Below are positions 8,391 to 17,855 of a stretch of DNA of 64,000 nucleotides, piece by piece. Position numbers and translations under genes: made by a program. Source of the stretch: Thalassolituus sp034111725 (GTDB lineage Bacteria; Pseudomonadota; Gammaproteobacteria; Pseudomonadales; Oceanobacteraceae). Position 1 is the first letter of the stretch. Every line of letters starts with the position of its first letter. A model generated the notes under the pieces. The model saw nothing but the letters and a program-made list of their open reading frames with translations, was not told the DNA's origin and searched no databases. Where the stretch lies: the NCBI RefSeq assembly GCF_034111725.1, contig NZ_JAWUWR010000051.1, positions 1 through 64,000 on the forward strand. The letters are read 5' to 3'.

Positions 8391-9374
8391 ATGTCGTCTC
8401 ATCCGTACGCCACGTTAACACCCGAACGTGTTATGGACGCCGTCGATTCACTTGGTTATCTCTGCGATGCTCGCATCTTAGCTTTAAATAGTTACGAAAA
8501 TCGCGTCTACCAAGTTGGTATCGAAGACCAACTGCCACTAATTGCCAAGTTCTACCGGCCTGGGCGCTGGAGTCGCGCAGCGATTGCTGAGGAACATCAG
8601 TTTTTATTCGAACTCGAACGCGAAGAGCTTCCTGTGGTTGCTCCTATTTTGCATGGTGGCGAAAGTGTCTTTGAGTTTGATGGCTTTTATTTTGCGTTAT
8701 TTCCTCGCCGCGGCGGACATGCGCCAGAATTAAGCAACGAAGACGACTTAGAATTATTAGGACGTTGGCTTGGGCGCCTACACAACATTGGTAGCCGCAA
8801 GCCGTTCGCCGAACGCGCGACTATTCGCGGAGGTGACGACATTCGCCTCGCCGCAGAACAAGTACTTAAATGCGGCTTAATGCCCGATGACTTTCGTCCC
8901 GCTTATGAATCATTAATTCGAGATTTACTAGCCCACATCGACCAGCAATATCCGGCTGATAAACTTAAAACGTTACGGCTACACGGTGACTTACACACAG
9001 GAAATTTATTACTGCGTGAAGATGTTTTACACATGGTCGACTTCGATGATTGCATTCAAGGCCCTGCGATGCAGGATATTTGGATGTTGCTTAGTGGTGA
9101 TCGTGCGGAACAACGCCAGCAATTAATGGTCATTAGTGAAGGCTATGAAATGTTTCGACCATTCCCTAACCACGAGCTGCGCTTAATTGAGTCTTTGCGC
9201 ACCGTGCGAATTGTACGTTACGCAGCTTGGCTATCGCAGCGCTGGGATGACCCCGCATTTCCTATTGCCTTCCCTTGGTTCGAAGGGCACAGGTTTTGGT
9301 CTGAACACCTTTTATCACTGCGCGAGCAACTAGCCGCATTGCAAGAAGAACCGCTTTCTATTTCTGTTTATTGA
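8391..9374 (+). CDS. srkA: Stress response kinase A (SrkA/YihE), Ser/Thr protein kinase
   Basis: A 327-residue cytoplasmic kinase of the aminoglycoside-phosphotransferase fold. The Brenner-type catalytic loop HGDLHTGN (H198-D200) and the metal-binding VDFDD about 15 residues later are intact. The N-terminal RFYRPGRWS-type block is typical of YihE/RdoA. In E. coli SrkA protects cells under envelope stress by counteracting toxin-mediated death. A good AGAGGT ribosome-binding site precedes ATG 8391. It may be cotranscribed with comF, 71 bp upstream; no clear terminator separates them. Confidence 0.93.
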   Translation: MSSHPYATLTPERVMDAVDSLGYLCDARILALNSYENRVYQVGIEDQLPLIAKFYRPGRWSRAAIAEEHQFLFELEREELPVVAPILHGGESVFEFDGFYFALFPRRGGHAPELSNEDDLELLGRWLGRLHNIGSRKPFAERATIRGGDDIRLAAEQVLKCGLMPDDFRPAYESLIRDLLAHIDQQYPADKLKTLRLHGDLHTGNLLLREDVLHMVDFDDCIQGPAMQDIWMLLSGDRAEQRQQLMVISEGYEMFRPFPNHELRLIESLRTVRIVRYAAWLSQRWDDPAFPIAFPWFEGHRFWSEHLLSLREQLAALQEEPLSISVY

Positions 9375-9407
9375 TACAGAATTTCTGCAATTAAATAAGG
9401 ATTTATC

Positions 9408-9908
9408 ATGAAAAAGACCCTTGCACTTATCACTGTCTTAACGACCAGTTCTCTTGTGATGGCCGAAGAGCAAACGTCTTCAGACCTGGCCAATAATCTC
9501 TATATTGGCGGTACACTAAGCCATAACATGGTGGATTCTGCCTTTGGCGATGGTAGCGTCGACGCTCCCGGTTTTGGCTTATTCCTTGGCTATAAGTTAA
9601 ACGACGACATGCCTGATATCGATACCAGCTTAGAAATTGGCTACAGCCAAACCGATGAATTTTTCGATGGTAGAAATAATGAAATTAACGGTATCTGGGT
9701 TGCTGCGGTTGGAGAAAAACGCTTACCTGAAATCAGCCCCAAAGTCTCGGTATTGGCTCGTCTTGGTTTAGATTTCGGGGACGACGATGGCATATTGATG
9801 GGCGCAGGCATGGGCTTCCACCCATCTGATCGCGTTGCTCTGCGTGGTGAGTACCTGAATAAAGATTCATCCAGTGTTATTCAACTAAGTGCCGTATTAA
9901 ATTTTTAA
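9408..9908 (+). CDS. Small outer-membrane beta-barrel protein
   Basis: A 166-residue protein with a clear signal peptide (KKTLALITVLTTSSLVMA, cleavage near residue 20). Alternating amphipathic strands with glycine turns follow, ending in LSAVLNF, whose terminal phenylalanine is typical of beta-barrel outer-membrane proteins. The size fits an eight-stranded barrel (OmpW/OmpX-like or OmpA N-domain-like). Many acidic residues fit a surface-exposed marine protein. It follows srkA by 33 bp with an AAGGA ribosome-binding site, suggesting one transcript. Substrate or partner is unknown. Confidence 0.75.
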   Translation: MKKTLALITVLTTSSLVMAEEQTSSDLANNLYIGGTLSHNMVDSAFGDGSVDAPGFGLFLGYKLNDDMPDIDTSLEIGYSQTDEFFDGRNNEINGIWVAAVGEKRLPEISPKVSVLARLGLDFGDDDGILMGAGMGFHPSDRVALRGEYLNKDSSSVIQLSAVLNF

Positions 9909-9956
9909 TACTGGTCCAATTCGCTGATTAGCATGTAATTACATAAATAAGTCACA

Positions 9957-9986
9957 ATAAAAAAGGGCCTTTCGGCCCTTTTTTAT
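9957..9986. terminator. Bidirectional terminator
   Basis: AAAAAGGGCC, loop TTTC, GGCCCTTTTT centred at about 9971. It serves the beta-barrel gene on plus (stop 9908) and the DUF1329 gene on minus (stop 10002). Confidence 0.9.
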
Positions 9987-10001
9987 TCTGTCGAGAGCGT
10001 G

Positions 10002-11366
10002 TTAACGAACACCTTCACGACGCAAGGCTGCTGGCGTGTAATCTGCCTGCGAACGCTTGAAGTTATACTCGTAACCACCGTGTTCTTCGCTATCTAAGCC
10101 GAGTACTAGGTAGCGACCAGAGGTTAAATCATACAAGGTTTCAACGGAATACCAAGGCACGTTTTGATCGTAGTACATTACGTTATGAGATTCAGCAACG
10201 CGCCATAAAGAACCACGACCGTCGTAGTGGTCAATCTCAGTCGCCTGCCATGTATCTTCATCGAAGTAGAATACGCGCTTAGCATAGATATGACGCTTTC
10301 CTTCTTTTAGGGTTGCAGTCACTTTCCACACACGATGCAATTCGTAGCGAGTTAGATCTTGGTTAATATGACCTGGTTTTACGATATCGCTATCTTTCAA
10401 CTTACCGTCTTTCAAAGCGTAAGAGTTATACGGGATATACACTTCCATTTTGCCATCTAGTTGCCAGTCATACCGATCTGGAGAACCGTTGAACATATCG
10501 AAGTTGTCCGCTGTACGTAAACCATCTGATGCTGTACCTGGTCCGTCATAAGCAACCTGAGGAGCACGACGTACACGACGCTGACCCGCGTTATAAACCC
10601 ATGCTTTACGAGGCTCTTTTACTTGGTCGAGAGTTTCGTGAACCAATAGTACGTTACCCGCTAAACGAGCTGGTGATAGCACGTCTTGCTTAAAGTAGAA
10701 CAAAACGTTGGCATCAACATTGGGATCGTAATCCGTCAGTTTATTGCGGAACGTGAACTCATCTTGAAAGCGCACGACGGTGAAATCACCATTAACTTGC
10801 GGAGTAGCTTGACCAACTACACGAGCAACACTGCCGCCGCGATAACGGGTGATATGGTTCCATACCACTTCAACACCGCTTTGTGGGAATGGGAAAGGAG
10901 CGCCTTCTACGAAGTTGCTCAAGCCATTACCGTCATCCAACAATACAGTTTCAGTCGCATTGACCTTTGTCGCTGCGTAAATAGCCTCAGGATAACCTGA
11001 GGTGCGGCGAGTTTCATACACTGGCATTTTGTAAGTATCTGGATACTTAGCAAACATCGCTTTCTGACCATCAGTTAAATTCGCTGAATAATCTTTGTAG
11101 TTTGCTGCGGTAATCACAAACTTAGGCTTATCTTCAGGAAATGGGTTAGTAATTTTACCCTTCGCATCCAATCCACCCTTACCAACAGGAATACCACCTA
11201 ACCACGCAGGAATATTACCTTCCGCTTTTTTGATTGCACCCATTGGAGTGAACTCATCGCCACCCAACTTTGCGGCTTGCTCCGCGGGAACACCTGCATT
11301 AGCGCCGGCGATCATCAGGGACAGCGCTACAGCGCCGCCCCATATTTTTGCTTGTTGTTTAAACAT
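10002..11366 (-). CDS. DUF1329 family periplasmic/outer-membrane-associated protein
   Basis: A 454-residue exported protein with a signal peptide (basic start, hydrophobic core, ANA cleavage near residue 24). The family signature follows: AAKLGGDEFTPMGAIKKAEG, then PAWLGG. The body is rich in beta strands and aromatic residues (YFDEDTWQATEIDHYDGRG near the end), resembling LolA/LolB-like lipid-carrier folds; that fold relation is from family knowledge. DUF1329 proteins are almost always encoded next to DUF1302 proteins, as here (35 bp downstream). A role in moving or sensing lipids or hydrophobic substrates is inferred from the lipase in the same operon. The start at 11366 has AGAGGT six bases upstream. 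Confidence 0.9.
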   Translation of the reverse strand: MFKQQAKIWGGAVALSLMIAGANAGVPAEQAAKLGGDEFTPMGAIKKAEGNIPAWLGGIPVGKGGLDAKGKITNPFPEDKPKFVITAANYKDYSANLTDGQKAMFAKYPDTYKMPVYETRRTSGYPEAIYAATKVNATETVLLDDGNGLSNFVEGAPFPFPQSGVEVVWNHITRYRGGSVARVVGQATPQVNGDFTVVRFQDEFTFRNKLTDYDPNVDANVLFYFKQDVLSPARLAGNVLLVHETLDQVKEPRKAWVYNAGQRRVRRAPQVAYDGPGTASDGLRTADNFDMFNGSPDRYDWQLDGKMEVYIPYNSYALKDGKLKDSDIVKPGHINQDLTRYELHRVWKVTATLKEGKRHIYAKRVFYFDEDTWQATEIDHYDGRGSLWRVAESHNVMYYDQNVPWYSVETLYDLTSGRYLVLGLDSEEHGGYEYNFKRSQADYTPAALRREGVR

Positions 11367-11401
11367 AATAAACCTCTGTAAATCGGATCTGATCAACACA
11401 C

Positions 11402-13297
11402 TCAGAATGAATATTTAGCTGACAGACTAATGTTGTCGCGGTCTTTAAGTTGGTTGTACTTACCACCAGAGAAGTTGGTGTAAGACACATCAACAGACGT
11501 TTGGTTTAGGTACACAAACGACACACCTAGGCCAACAGTCAAACGATCATCAATGAACTGAGAACCGGGTTCAGGACCATTACCTTTATCAAAGGCAACC
11601 GACATATTCGGAGACATGTTGACGCCAGCAAATGCGTTGTTGAAGTCCATACCACCACGTAAACGGATACCGCCGGATAACTTGGTCACATAACCATCGT
11701 CAGAACAGTTGCTTGTATTGACGTTTGCAGCAGAACCGCCGTCTGTACAGAAATTGGTGTCGCCACCCAAATCCCAAACGCCATCGTTATTACCGATACC
11801 ATAAGCACCAGAACGACCATAACGCGCATCATCTGTATCTGGTAAATCAGGAATAAAGTTCAAACCAAATTCGGCAACCAATGAAATACGGTCTGCACCG
11901 AAGGCACGATCGAAGAATTTGATAATGGTGGTTTGCGCCTGCCAAATATCAATTTCGTCATAGCCCTTAGCAATTTCGCCGTAAAGATCAGATGCAGAAC
12001 CACCTTCTTCAGCACGCTGTTGGTACAAGCGGCTGTATGGCGCACCGTTACCAGAAAGGATTAACTCAAAGGCGTTCCACTGAAGTGGCGCATCTGGCTT
12101 GTAACTGATTTCACCACCGATAGACATACCGCTTTCAGTGCTACGCGCAAAACTCACACCCATAATCTGGATGTCTTCTGGGTAAGCAATTTGATACAAC
12201 GGACGGTAAGTGTCGTAAGTAGCGTTGGTGTTAACCTGCGCACCTGTTGTACCTGTGATCGTCCCGGTAGAGTCATAGTTCGTGACAGCACCGTTGATGA
12301 ACGGGGTACGGCTATGAATATTCATATAGTACAAGCCAAATTCCGTATCACCCAGTGCTTCGGAGTACCAGCGTAAGGCAGCACCAAACTGACCAGAGTC
12401 TTTCGGCTGATCATCAGGCAAGCGCTCAGTAACAGGAGACACACGAGATGATAAAGGCACACCCGCATCAATTTCAGCTTGGCGGAACGCTAACATATCG
12501 CGTTCATCCGCGATGCCACCAAGAATAACTGGCGCGCATCCATCTGCTATGAAATCAACGGTAGAAAAGAAAGTACCGCAAGGGTCAGTACGCGTCTTTT
12601 CCCACTCAAGTTGATAAAAGGCTTCTAACGTTACATCGCTGGTAATACCGATAGAGGTATAGGCCATACTAACGGGTAGCAAACCTTCTTTAACTTCAGC
12701 GCCCGGCTTACGGAAAGCAGACGCATCCACTGGGTTGATACTGTTAATGCCGCCCTGAATAAAGGTACTCTCACCCCAACTCAAAACCTGACGACCTAAA
12801 CGGAATGTTACTGGCGTATCGCCAAGATCATAGTCGGCCCACACATAAGCATCTAATAACTCGGCACCTTTACCCGCTGCATTCTTGCCAGCATCGTTAA
12901 TTGGCTTGAAATCCGTATCCTGATCCATCAAAGCCGCATCGTAATACGCACGACCACGGAAGAAACCACCATAGTTTTTGTAGTTCAACTCAAGGTCTGA
13001 TGAGAACTTCAAAACATGAGTATAAACATCGCCCTGACTGTAGTTCAACGTACCATCGTCATAGTTGTACGAAGAACCTTGACCAGTAAAACCAAAATCA
13101 CTGCCGTTGGCTGGCATGATCTGATCTTTATCTCGATCTTCTACACGCCACGCAATACCGTAACTGATGGTGTTATCAAGCTGGGCGCTGAAATCGCCAA
13201 AGTTAAATTCAACCGCATGAGCGGCGCCCATTGCGCTGGTCAATGCCAGTGCTAATGGGGCTTTCTTAAATACTTTATACATAGCTTTGCTTGTCAT
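11402..13297 (-). CDS. DUF1302 family outer-membrane beta-barrel protein
   Basis: A 631-residue protein with a long signal peptide ending in AHA (about residue 28). Many amphipathic strands follow (FNFGDFSAQLDNTISYG, RLGRQVLSWGE), ending in LSAKYSF with terminal phenylalanine, the hallmark of outer-membrane barrels. The RLGRQVLSWGES block is the family signature. Length and the partner DUF1329 gene fit the family. It lies 20 bp downstream of the lipase gene and probably acts with it at the outer membrane, perhaps as a hydrophobic-substrate channel analogous to FadL; this is inference. The start at 13297 has a CGGAG ribosome-binding site nine bases away. Confidence 0.9.
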   Translation of the reverse strand: MTSKAMYKVFKKAPLALALTSAMGAAHAVEFNFGDFSAQLDNTISYGIAWRVEDRDKDQIMPANGSDFGFTGQGSSYNYDDGTLNYSQGDVYTHVLKFSSDLELNYKNYGGFFRGRAYYDAALMDQDTDFKPINDAGKNAAGKGAELLDAYVWADYDLGDTPVTFRLGRQVLSWGESTFIQGGINSINPVDASAFRKPGAEVKEGLLPVSMAYTSIGITSDVTLEAFYQLEWEKTRTDPCGTFFSTVDFIADGCAPVILGGIADERDMLAFRQAEIDAGVPLSSRVSPVTERLPDDQPKDSGQFGAALRWYSEALGDTEFGLYYMNIHSRTPFINGAVTNYDSTGTITGTTGAQVNTNATYDTYRPLYQIAYPEDIQIMGVSFARSTESGMSIGGEISYKPDAPLQWNAFELILSGNGAPYSRLYQQRAEEGGSASDLYGEIAKGYDEIDIWQAQTTIIKFFDRAFGADRISLVAEFGLNFIPDLPDTDDARYGRSGAYGIGNNDGVWDLGGDTNFCTDGGSAANVNTSNCSDDGYVTKLSGGIRLRGGMDFNNAFAGVNMSPNMSVAFDKGNGPEPGSQFIDDRLTVGLGVSFVYLNQTSVDVSYTNFSGGKYNQLKDRDNISLSAKYSF

Positions 13298-13317
13298 CTT
13301 TTTATACTCCGCAAGGC

Positions 13318-16302
13318 TTAATTAGATGTTTCGAGAACAGATGTGTCTTCAACAACAAACCCTTTCTGATCGCCTGGCAAACCTAAAAGCTGGGTTGCGC
13401 CATATGGATCAAAGAAAGTAATAATTTGTTGGAAGGTTTCAGCAAACACATCCTGCGGATCAGCAGAAGAGAAAGTGCTGTGTGTACCCTGAGCAATGCG
13501 AACATTGGCGCGTACAATCGAGTCATTCGCGGCATTCGGGAAGTAGTACTGTGGATCCATGTTAATCGCACCACCTTCAACGGCAGTTTCCTGCGTTACA
13601 AAGGTCGTAATACCCATTTCAGTTACTAGTGGATCTGTACCGGCTAGATACGATTTAGATGTATCTAAGACTGGAGTTAGCGCATTGTTAGGAACCACCT
13701 GATCAGATAATTCATCAGCGTCACCCTCGATACCAACGTCTTCGTATACAAGAACCGGAAGCGTTTCTAGATTCGATGCGAAGTTAATCGGATCAACAGA
13801 ATCAATAGACGCCTGCAAGACACTAAAGAACGACTCGATACTGGTTGAACCCTGAGCAATACCAGAAGCTGCCAAACCACCTAACACTCGCGCACCAATG
13901 GTTGGCGAGTTTTCAAGTAACTTAACAACACCACCACCTGGATTACCTAAAGCAGCGGCTTTAACCAATGGTAAATCAGAGTTGTAGGCTTGCACTGAAG
14001 CATCGTTATTCACCGCTAAGAAAGTCGTACCAATGATGCCGCCCAGTGAATGACCGATAAAATAGACGTTCGCAGGATCTAAATCATCTGCAGTGCCATC
14101 AGCATTAACATCCATATCACCAATCGATGCGTTCAGGTTCATCATATCGAGAACGGTTTGACGCATACCATCACGCAAACGCGAGAAGTTCTGCAAGTTG
14201 ATGTATAGCTCTCCAGAAGACCCGACAGAATCCGCTGTTACTGGATCACCATTAGCGTCTAAAGCACCGTTAAAGACCATAGCAATATTCGAGCTATCAG
14301 CAGCTTTTGCCACGTTATTGTGACGTTCTTTCAGTGCTGCCAATTCAGGAGCATTTTCGGCACCAACCGCAGTCACCCACCCCGCACGTGCCGCAGCAAA
14401 TGGGCTATTGGTTGACACGTCAGCTGCCGCGACTTGCTCAACGTTGAACAAGCGCACTGAGTTCGCTTCGCTTTCATTATCGAGTGGAGCAACACCGTGC
14501 ATAACATGGTCAATCGCAACCATAGCAATACACTGACCAGCCAATGCATTACCGACTAATACGCCAGCCGTGCGATCAACCGTGATACCGTGCTGGTAAA
14601 TCACAACCGGCCAACCGTCAGCAGGCTTACCAGAGGCTGGACCTGCGCCGTCTGGATCACAGCTAGCATCAGGCATAGTCACCATAACCGGAATTACAGA
14701 GTCGCCCACTTTGTCAGCAAAAGGGAACCGATAAGTAACGTTGAAAGAACCGTTAACGTCTTCCGGAGCACCATCGAGTCCCAAAGCAATCGCAGCATCA
14801 TTGCTACCCGTCCAGCTACCTAAACTAGCGTCAGTAACACCAGCTTCGGAATCAGCTAAAAACGATGGGATCTCTAAGGCACCTTGGAAAATATTGCCAC
14901 CAGACGATAAGGCTGCAACTTGTGCAGCGACAGTCGAGCTGAGATCCGAAGCCAATTGAGCATCGACAGCCGCCTGAATAGTCGCTTCATCAGCGCCATC
15001 CAATGCTGGGTTTGCACGCACTTGAGCTTCAATCGCTGCCGCTACTATTGGCGTTAACTGAGCGGTCAGTAGCGTGTCGTAAGGAACAGCAACTGGCGTC
15101 GTTGGAGCTGATATAATCGGCGCATATGTGCGGGATTGTGGGCGATCAACGATAGAGTCGATGCCTGCACCACTGCCATCAGCAATAACAGTAATCAGAC
15201 CTTTATAGTAGCTAGGGCTTAAAGTACTGCTAGATTTCAAAACAGTACGAGTGGTGCTGTCGATTGGCAAACCAGCCATCGTAGCAGCGTTGATTTGTAA
15301 CGCGACACCTTGGGCAATAGTGTCGAGCGTTCCGGCTGCAGTAGCATCCGCCGTCGCTTGATCGCCACCACCACCGAGAACAGTCGCTACCACACTCGCA
15401 GTAATCGCCGCTTCAGCTGCATCAACCGTGGTGATCTGTGTTGTTAAGAAGGTTGCCGGAGCAGCCATTGCGTTAAGAACATCAACCGTACCACCGGTAG
15501 TAAAGGCATAGCTCAGTACCACATCGTCTTGAGTAACTGCATTGCTTGTTGCCACGGCAAGGAAGCCGCCCGCAATTTGTTCCCAACCTTTAACAGCGGC
15601 ACGAACCGGAGCCAACGCAGCAGACGGCAACTGTAAAGAGCCACTTAATAATTCGTATTCTGCCGATCCTGTTACCGCTTCACCGCTCGCGGATGTAATA
15701 CTGTTCGTCATCGCAACGATGTACTTAGTTTTTGGATCTAAAGGCGTTTTCGGCAAAATCTGAATTGCGTGCGTTGCGCCACCATCTAAGGTGATATAGC
15801 GAGCGTCATAATCAGTACCACCAACTGGTTGGTCAGAAGCCACTGGAGATGCGCCGCCATTCGCAATAATCGAAGTGATGTCTAACGCATCGATAGCAGC
15901 GTTGTCTTGAGCATTTTTCAGTTTGATCAAAAATACAGTCTGGCCGGCAATAACGCTTTCAGGAGCTAACGCAGCGTTAAAGTTGACGTAGAACGCCGCA
16001 GTATTAGAGAAACCATCAAGCTTGTTGATCGCTGTCGTCACTGGTGGCGTTGTATCTGCAGTATTCGCCGTACCATCGGAAGTCGATGCATCAGCAAACA
16101 GCAAATCAATGTTAAGTGGCAGCTTACGGCTACCTGCAGAGAAAATTGGGGCAACGCTATTTGGCGTTGATCCTGCACTTCCGGCTGTTACTGGAGAAAG
16201 GTCTATCTTGTTATTATCACCTTCCACGCTACTAATATTACAACCGGCCAGTCCTGCGGTCGCTGCTGCAACGGCCAGACTGAGGAGAGTCTTCTTCACC
16301 AT
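13318..16302 (-). CDS. Surface lipoprotein lipase/lysophospholipase, Pla-1/VolA type
   Basis: A 994-residue lipoprotein. The signal peptide ends in a lipobox LAGC (Cys21). A long Ala/Thr/Ser-rich region with Ig-like segments follows, then an alpha/beta-hydrolase domain with the nucleophile elbow GHSLGG (Ser752) and upstream oxyanion-region YQHGI. The domain order matches the Pla-1/cef and VolA outer-membrane lipases of Vibrio and relatives, which release fatty acids from external (lyso)phospholipids. The start at 16302 (MVKKTLL) has AGGTA upstream and gives the lipoprotein signal; the frame extends to 16362 without support. First gene of the lipase-DUF1302-DUF1329 operon. Substrate is inferred. 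Confidence 0.88.
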   Translation of the reverse strand: MVKKTLLSLAVAAATAGLAGCNISSVEGDNNKIDLSPVTAGSAGSTPNSVAPIFSAGSRKLPLNIDLLFADASTSDGTANTADTTPPVTTAINKLDGFSNTAAFYVNFNAALAPESVIAGQTVFLIKLKNAQDNAAIDALDITSIIANGGASPVASDQPVGGTDYDARYITLDGGATHAIQILPKTPLDPKTKYIVAMTNSITSASGEAVTGSAEYELLSGSLQLPSAALAPVRAAVKGWEQIAGGFLAVATSNAVTQDDVVLSYAFTTGGTVDVLNAMAAPATFLTTQITTVDAAEAAITASVVATVLGGGGDQATADATAAGTLDTIAQGVALQINAATMAGLPIDSTTRTVLKSSSTLSPSYYKGLITVIADGSGAGIDSIVDRPQSRTYAPIISAPTTPVAVPYDTLLTAQLTPIVAAAIEAQVRANPALDGADEATIQAAVDAQLASDLSSTVAAQVAALSSGGNIFQGALEIPSFLADSEAGVTDASLGSWTGSNDAAIALGLDGAPEDVNGSFNVTYRFPFADKVGDSVIPVMVTMPDASCDPDGAGPASGKPADGWPVVIYQHGITVDRTAGVLVGNALAGQCIAMVAIDHVMHGVAPLDNESEANSVRLFNVEQVAAADVSTNSPFAAARAGWVTAVGAENAPELAALKERHNNVAKAADSSNIAMVFNGALDANGDPVTADSVGSSGELYINLQNFSRLRDGMRQTVLDMMNLNASIGDMDVNADGTADDLDPANVYFIGHSLGGIIGTTFLAVNNDASVQAYNSDLPLVKAAALGNPGGGVVKLLENSPTIGARVLGGLAASGIAQGSTSIESFFSVLQASIDSVDPINFASNLETLPVLVYEDVGIEGDADELSDQVVPNNALTPVLDTSKSYLAGTDPLVTEMGITTFVTQETAVEGGAINMDPQYYFPNAANDSIVRANVRIAQGTHSTFSSADPQDVFAETFQQIITFFDPYGATQLLGLPGDQKGFVVEDTSVLETSN

Positions 16303-16583
16303 ATTGCTACCTGTATGAGTTTTTATGGTTATCGGTAAACATCGTGTACATGGACGATCCACATACGGACATGCTACCGACTATAATCTGGCAGACACGC
16401 ACCCTCATCACTCGAAAGTATGATTCCTTGCGTAAGCACAGCTCATTTTGTATCTGATCGTAATCAAACATAGTTGAGATATTGAAAGGTGACAAACCCG
16501 ACACCCGCTTTCGGACTGTGATTTACCTATCCCTTCCACTAGAATGGACGCCGTTTATTACTCAGTGTTTGCAGGAGACTCTC

Positions 16584-17771
16584 ATGTCGAATCAGGATTC
16601 CGTAGTTATCGTTGCCGGTGCGCGCACACCGATGGGCGGCTTTCAAGGCAGCCTTAGCGCCGTTAGTGCAACCGATCTAGGTGCTATAGCCATCGCAGAA
16701 ATTATTAAGCGCGCTGGCATTCAGCCTGCTGACGTGCAAGAAGTGATCATGGGGAACGTACTGCCAGCAGGGCTCAAACAAGGTCCAGCGCGCCAAGCAA
16801 TGCGTAAAGCCGGATTATCGGATGCAACTGGTGCAACCACCATCAACAAGCTGTGCGGCTCGGGCATGAAAGCCACCATGATTGCCCACGACGCCATCAA
16901 AGCAGGTTCGGTTGATGTCGCTGTCGCAGGCGGCATGGAATCAATGTCCAACGCACCTTACATCTTAGAAAACGCGCGCACTGGCTACCGCATGGGGCAT
17001 GGCGACCAAGCAAAAGATCACATGTTTTTAGACGGCTTAGAAGATGCTGAAACCGGCAAGCTCATGGGGGCTTTCGCTCAAGAAACTGCCGATAGCAAAG
17101 GCTATACCCGCAAACAAATGGATGATTATGCTATTCGTTCACTGACACGCGCCAAAGCTGCCATCGAGTCAGGCTTAAACGCTGCTGAAATCGTTTCTGT
17201 AACCGTGACTACTCGTAAAGGTGAAACAGTTGTCAGCCAAGACGAACAGCCGTTTAACGCGAACATCGACAAAATCCCAAGCTTACGTCCTGCCTTCCGT
17301 AAAGACGGTACCATTACCGCCGCCAACGCTTCATCAATTTCTGACGGTGCCTCTGCCTTATTGTTGATGCGTGAATCTGTTGCCCAAGCAAAAGGGGTTA
17401 AACCTATTGCTCGTATCGTCGCTCATGCAACGCAATCACAGCACCCATCTGAGTTTACCATTGCTCCATGCGGCGCGATTGAAACCGTGTTGGCTAAGGC
17501 TGGCTGGAATAGCCAAGAAGTTGACCTTTATGAGATCAACGAAGCATTCGCTATGGTTGCGATGATGCCGATTGATGCGCTAGGTCTTGATGCCGAAAAA
17601 GTGAACATCTACGGCGGCGCTTGCGCTCAAGGGCACCCTGTTGGCTCAACCGGTTCACGTTTGATCGTGACACTAATGAATGCATTGAAAAACACCGGTG
17701 GTACAAAAGGAGTAGCAGCTTTGTGCATCGGTGGCGGCGAAGCAACAGCCGTTGCGATCGAAATGTTATAA
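16584..17771 (+). CDS. Acetyl-CoA C-acetyltransferase (thiolase)
   Basis: A 395-residue type II thiolase. It shows the acylated cysteine in NKLCGSGMKA (C91), the NEAFA block, the catalytic histidine in GGACAQGHPVGSTGSR (H351) and the second cysteine in CIGGGEATA (C381). It would condense two acetyl-CoA or cleave 3-ketoacyl-CoA, linking fatty-acid breakdown, ketone bodies and polyhydroxyalkanoate. A glutamine replaces the more usual leucine before GHP; the catalytic triad is intact. The start at 16584 has GCAGGAG at proper spacing; an upstream extension to 16482 is not supported. Divergent from the lipase operon, with a 281-bp gap holding a TATAAT at 16382-16387. Confidence 0.93.
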   Translation: MSNQDSVVIVAGARTPMGGFQGSLSAVSATDLGAIAIAEIIKRAGIQPADVQEVIMGNVLPAGLKQGPARQAMRKAGLSDATGATTINKLCGSGMKATMIAHDAIKAGSVDVAVAGGMESMSNAPYILENARTGYRMGHGDQAKDHMFLDGLEDAETGKLMGAFAQETADSKGYTRKQMDDYAIRSLTRAKAAIESGLNAAEIVSVTVTTRKGETVVSQDEQPFNANIDKIPSLRPAFRKDGTITAANASSISDGASALLLMRESVAQAKGVKPIARIVAHATQSQHPSEFTIAPCGAIETVLAKAGWNSQEVDLYEINEAFAMVAMMPIDALGLDAEKVNIYGGACAQGHPVGSTGSRLIVTLMNALKNTGGTKGVAALCIGGGEATAVAIEML

Positions 17772-17777
17772 GACGTT

Positions 17778-17805
17778 GAATTAAGGTCAAACTTGGCCTT
17801 AATTC
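17778..17805. repeat. Hairpin after thiolase
   Basis: GAATTAAGG (17778-17786) and CCTTAATTC (17797-17805) form a perfect 9-bp stem without T-run, immediately before the strong terminator that follows. It may add transcript stability. Confidence 0.5.
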
Positions 17806-17807
17806 AT

Positions 17808-17841
17808 GCATAAAAAACCGGCAATTGCCGGTTTTTTATGC
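17808..17841. terminator. Bidirectional terminator (thiolase / purU)
   Basis: Perfect 34-bp inverted repeat with core AAAACCGGCAATTGCCGG and T-runs on both strands. It lies between the convergent thiolase (+) and purU (-). Confidence 0.95.
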
Positions 17842-17855
17842 AAAATAAAATCTGA

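Noticed and set aside
16464..16479. Second PsrA-like site upstream of thiolase (TCAAACATAGTTGA)
   Set aside because: The arms match only at the outer four bases and the GTTTG half is broken, so it does not meet the consensus.
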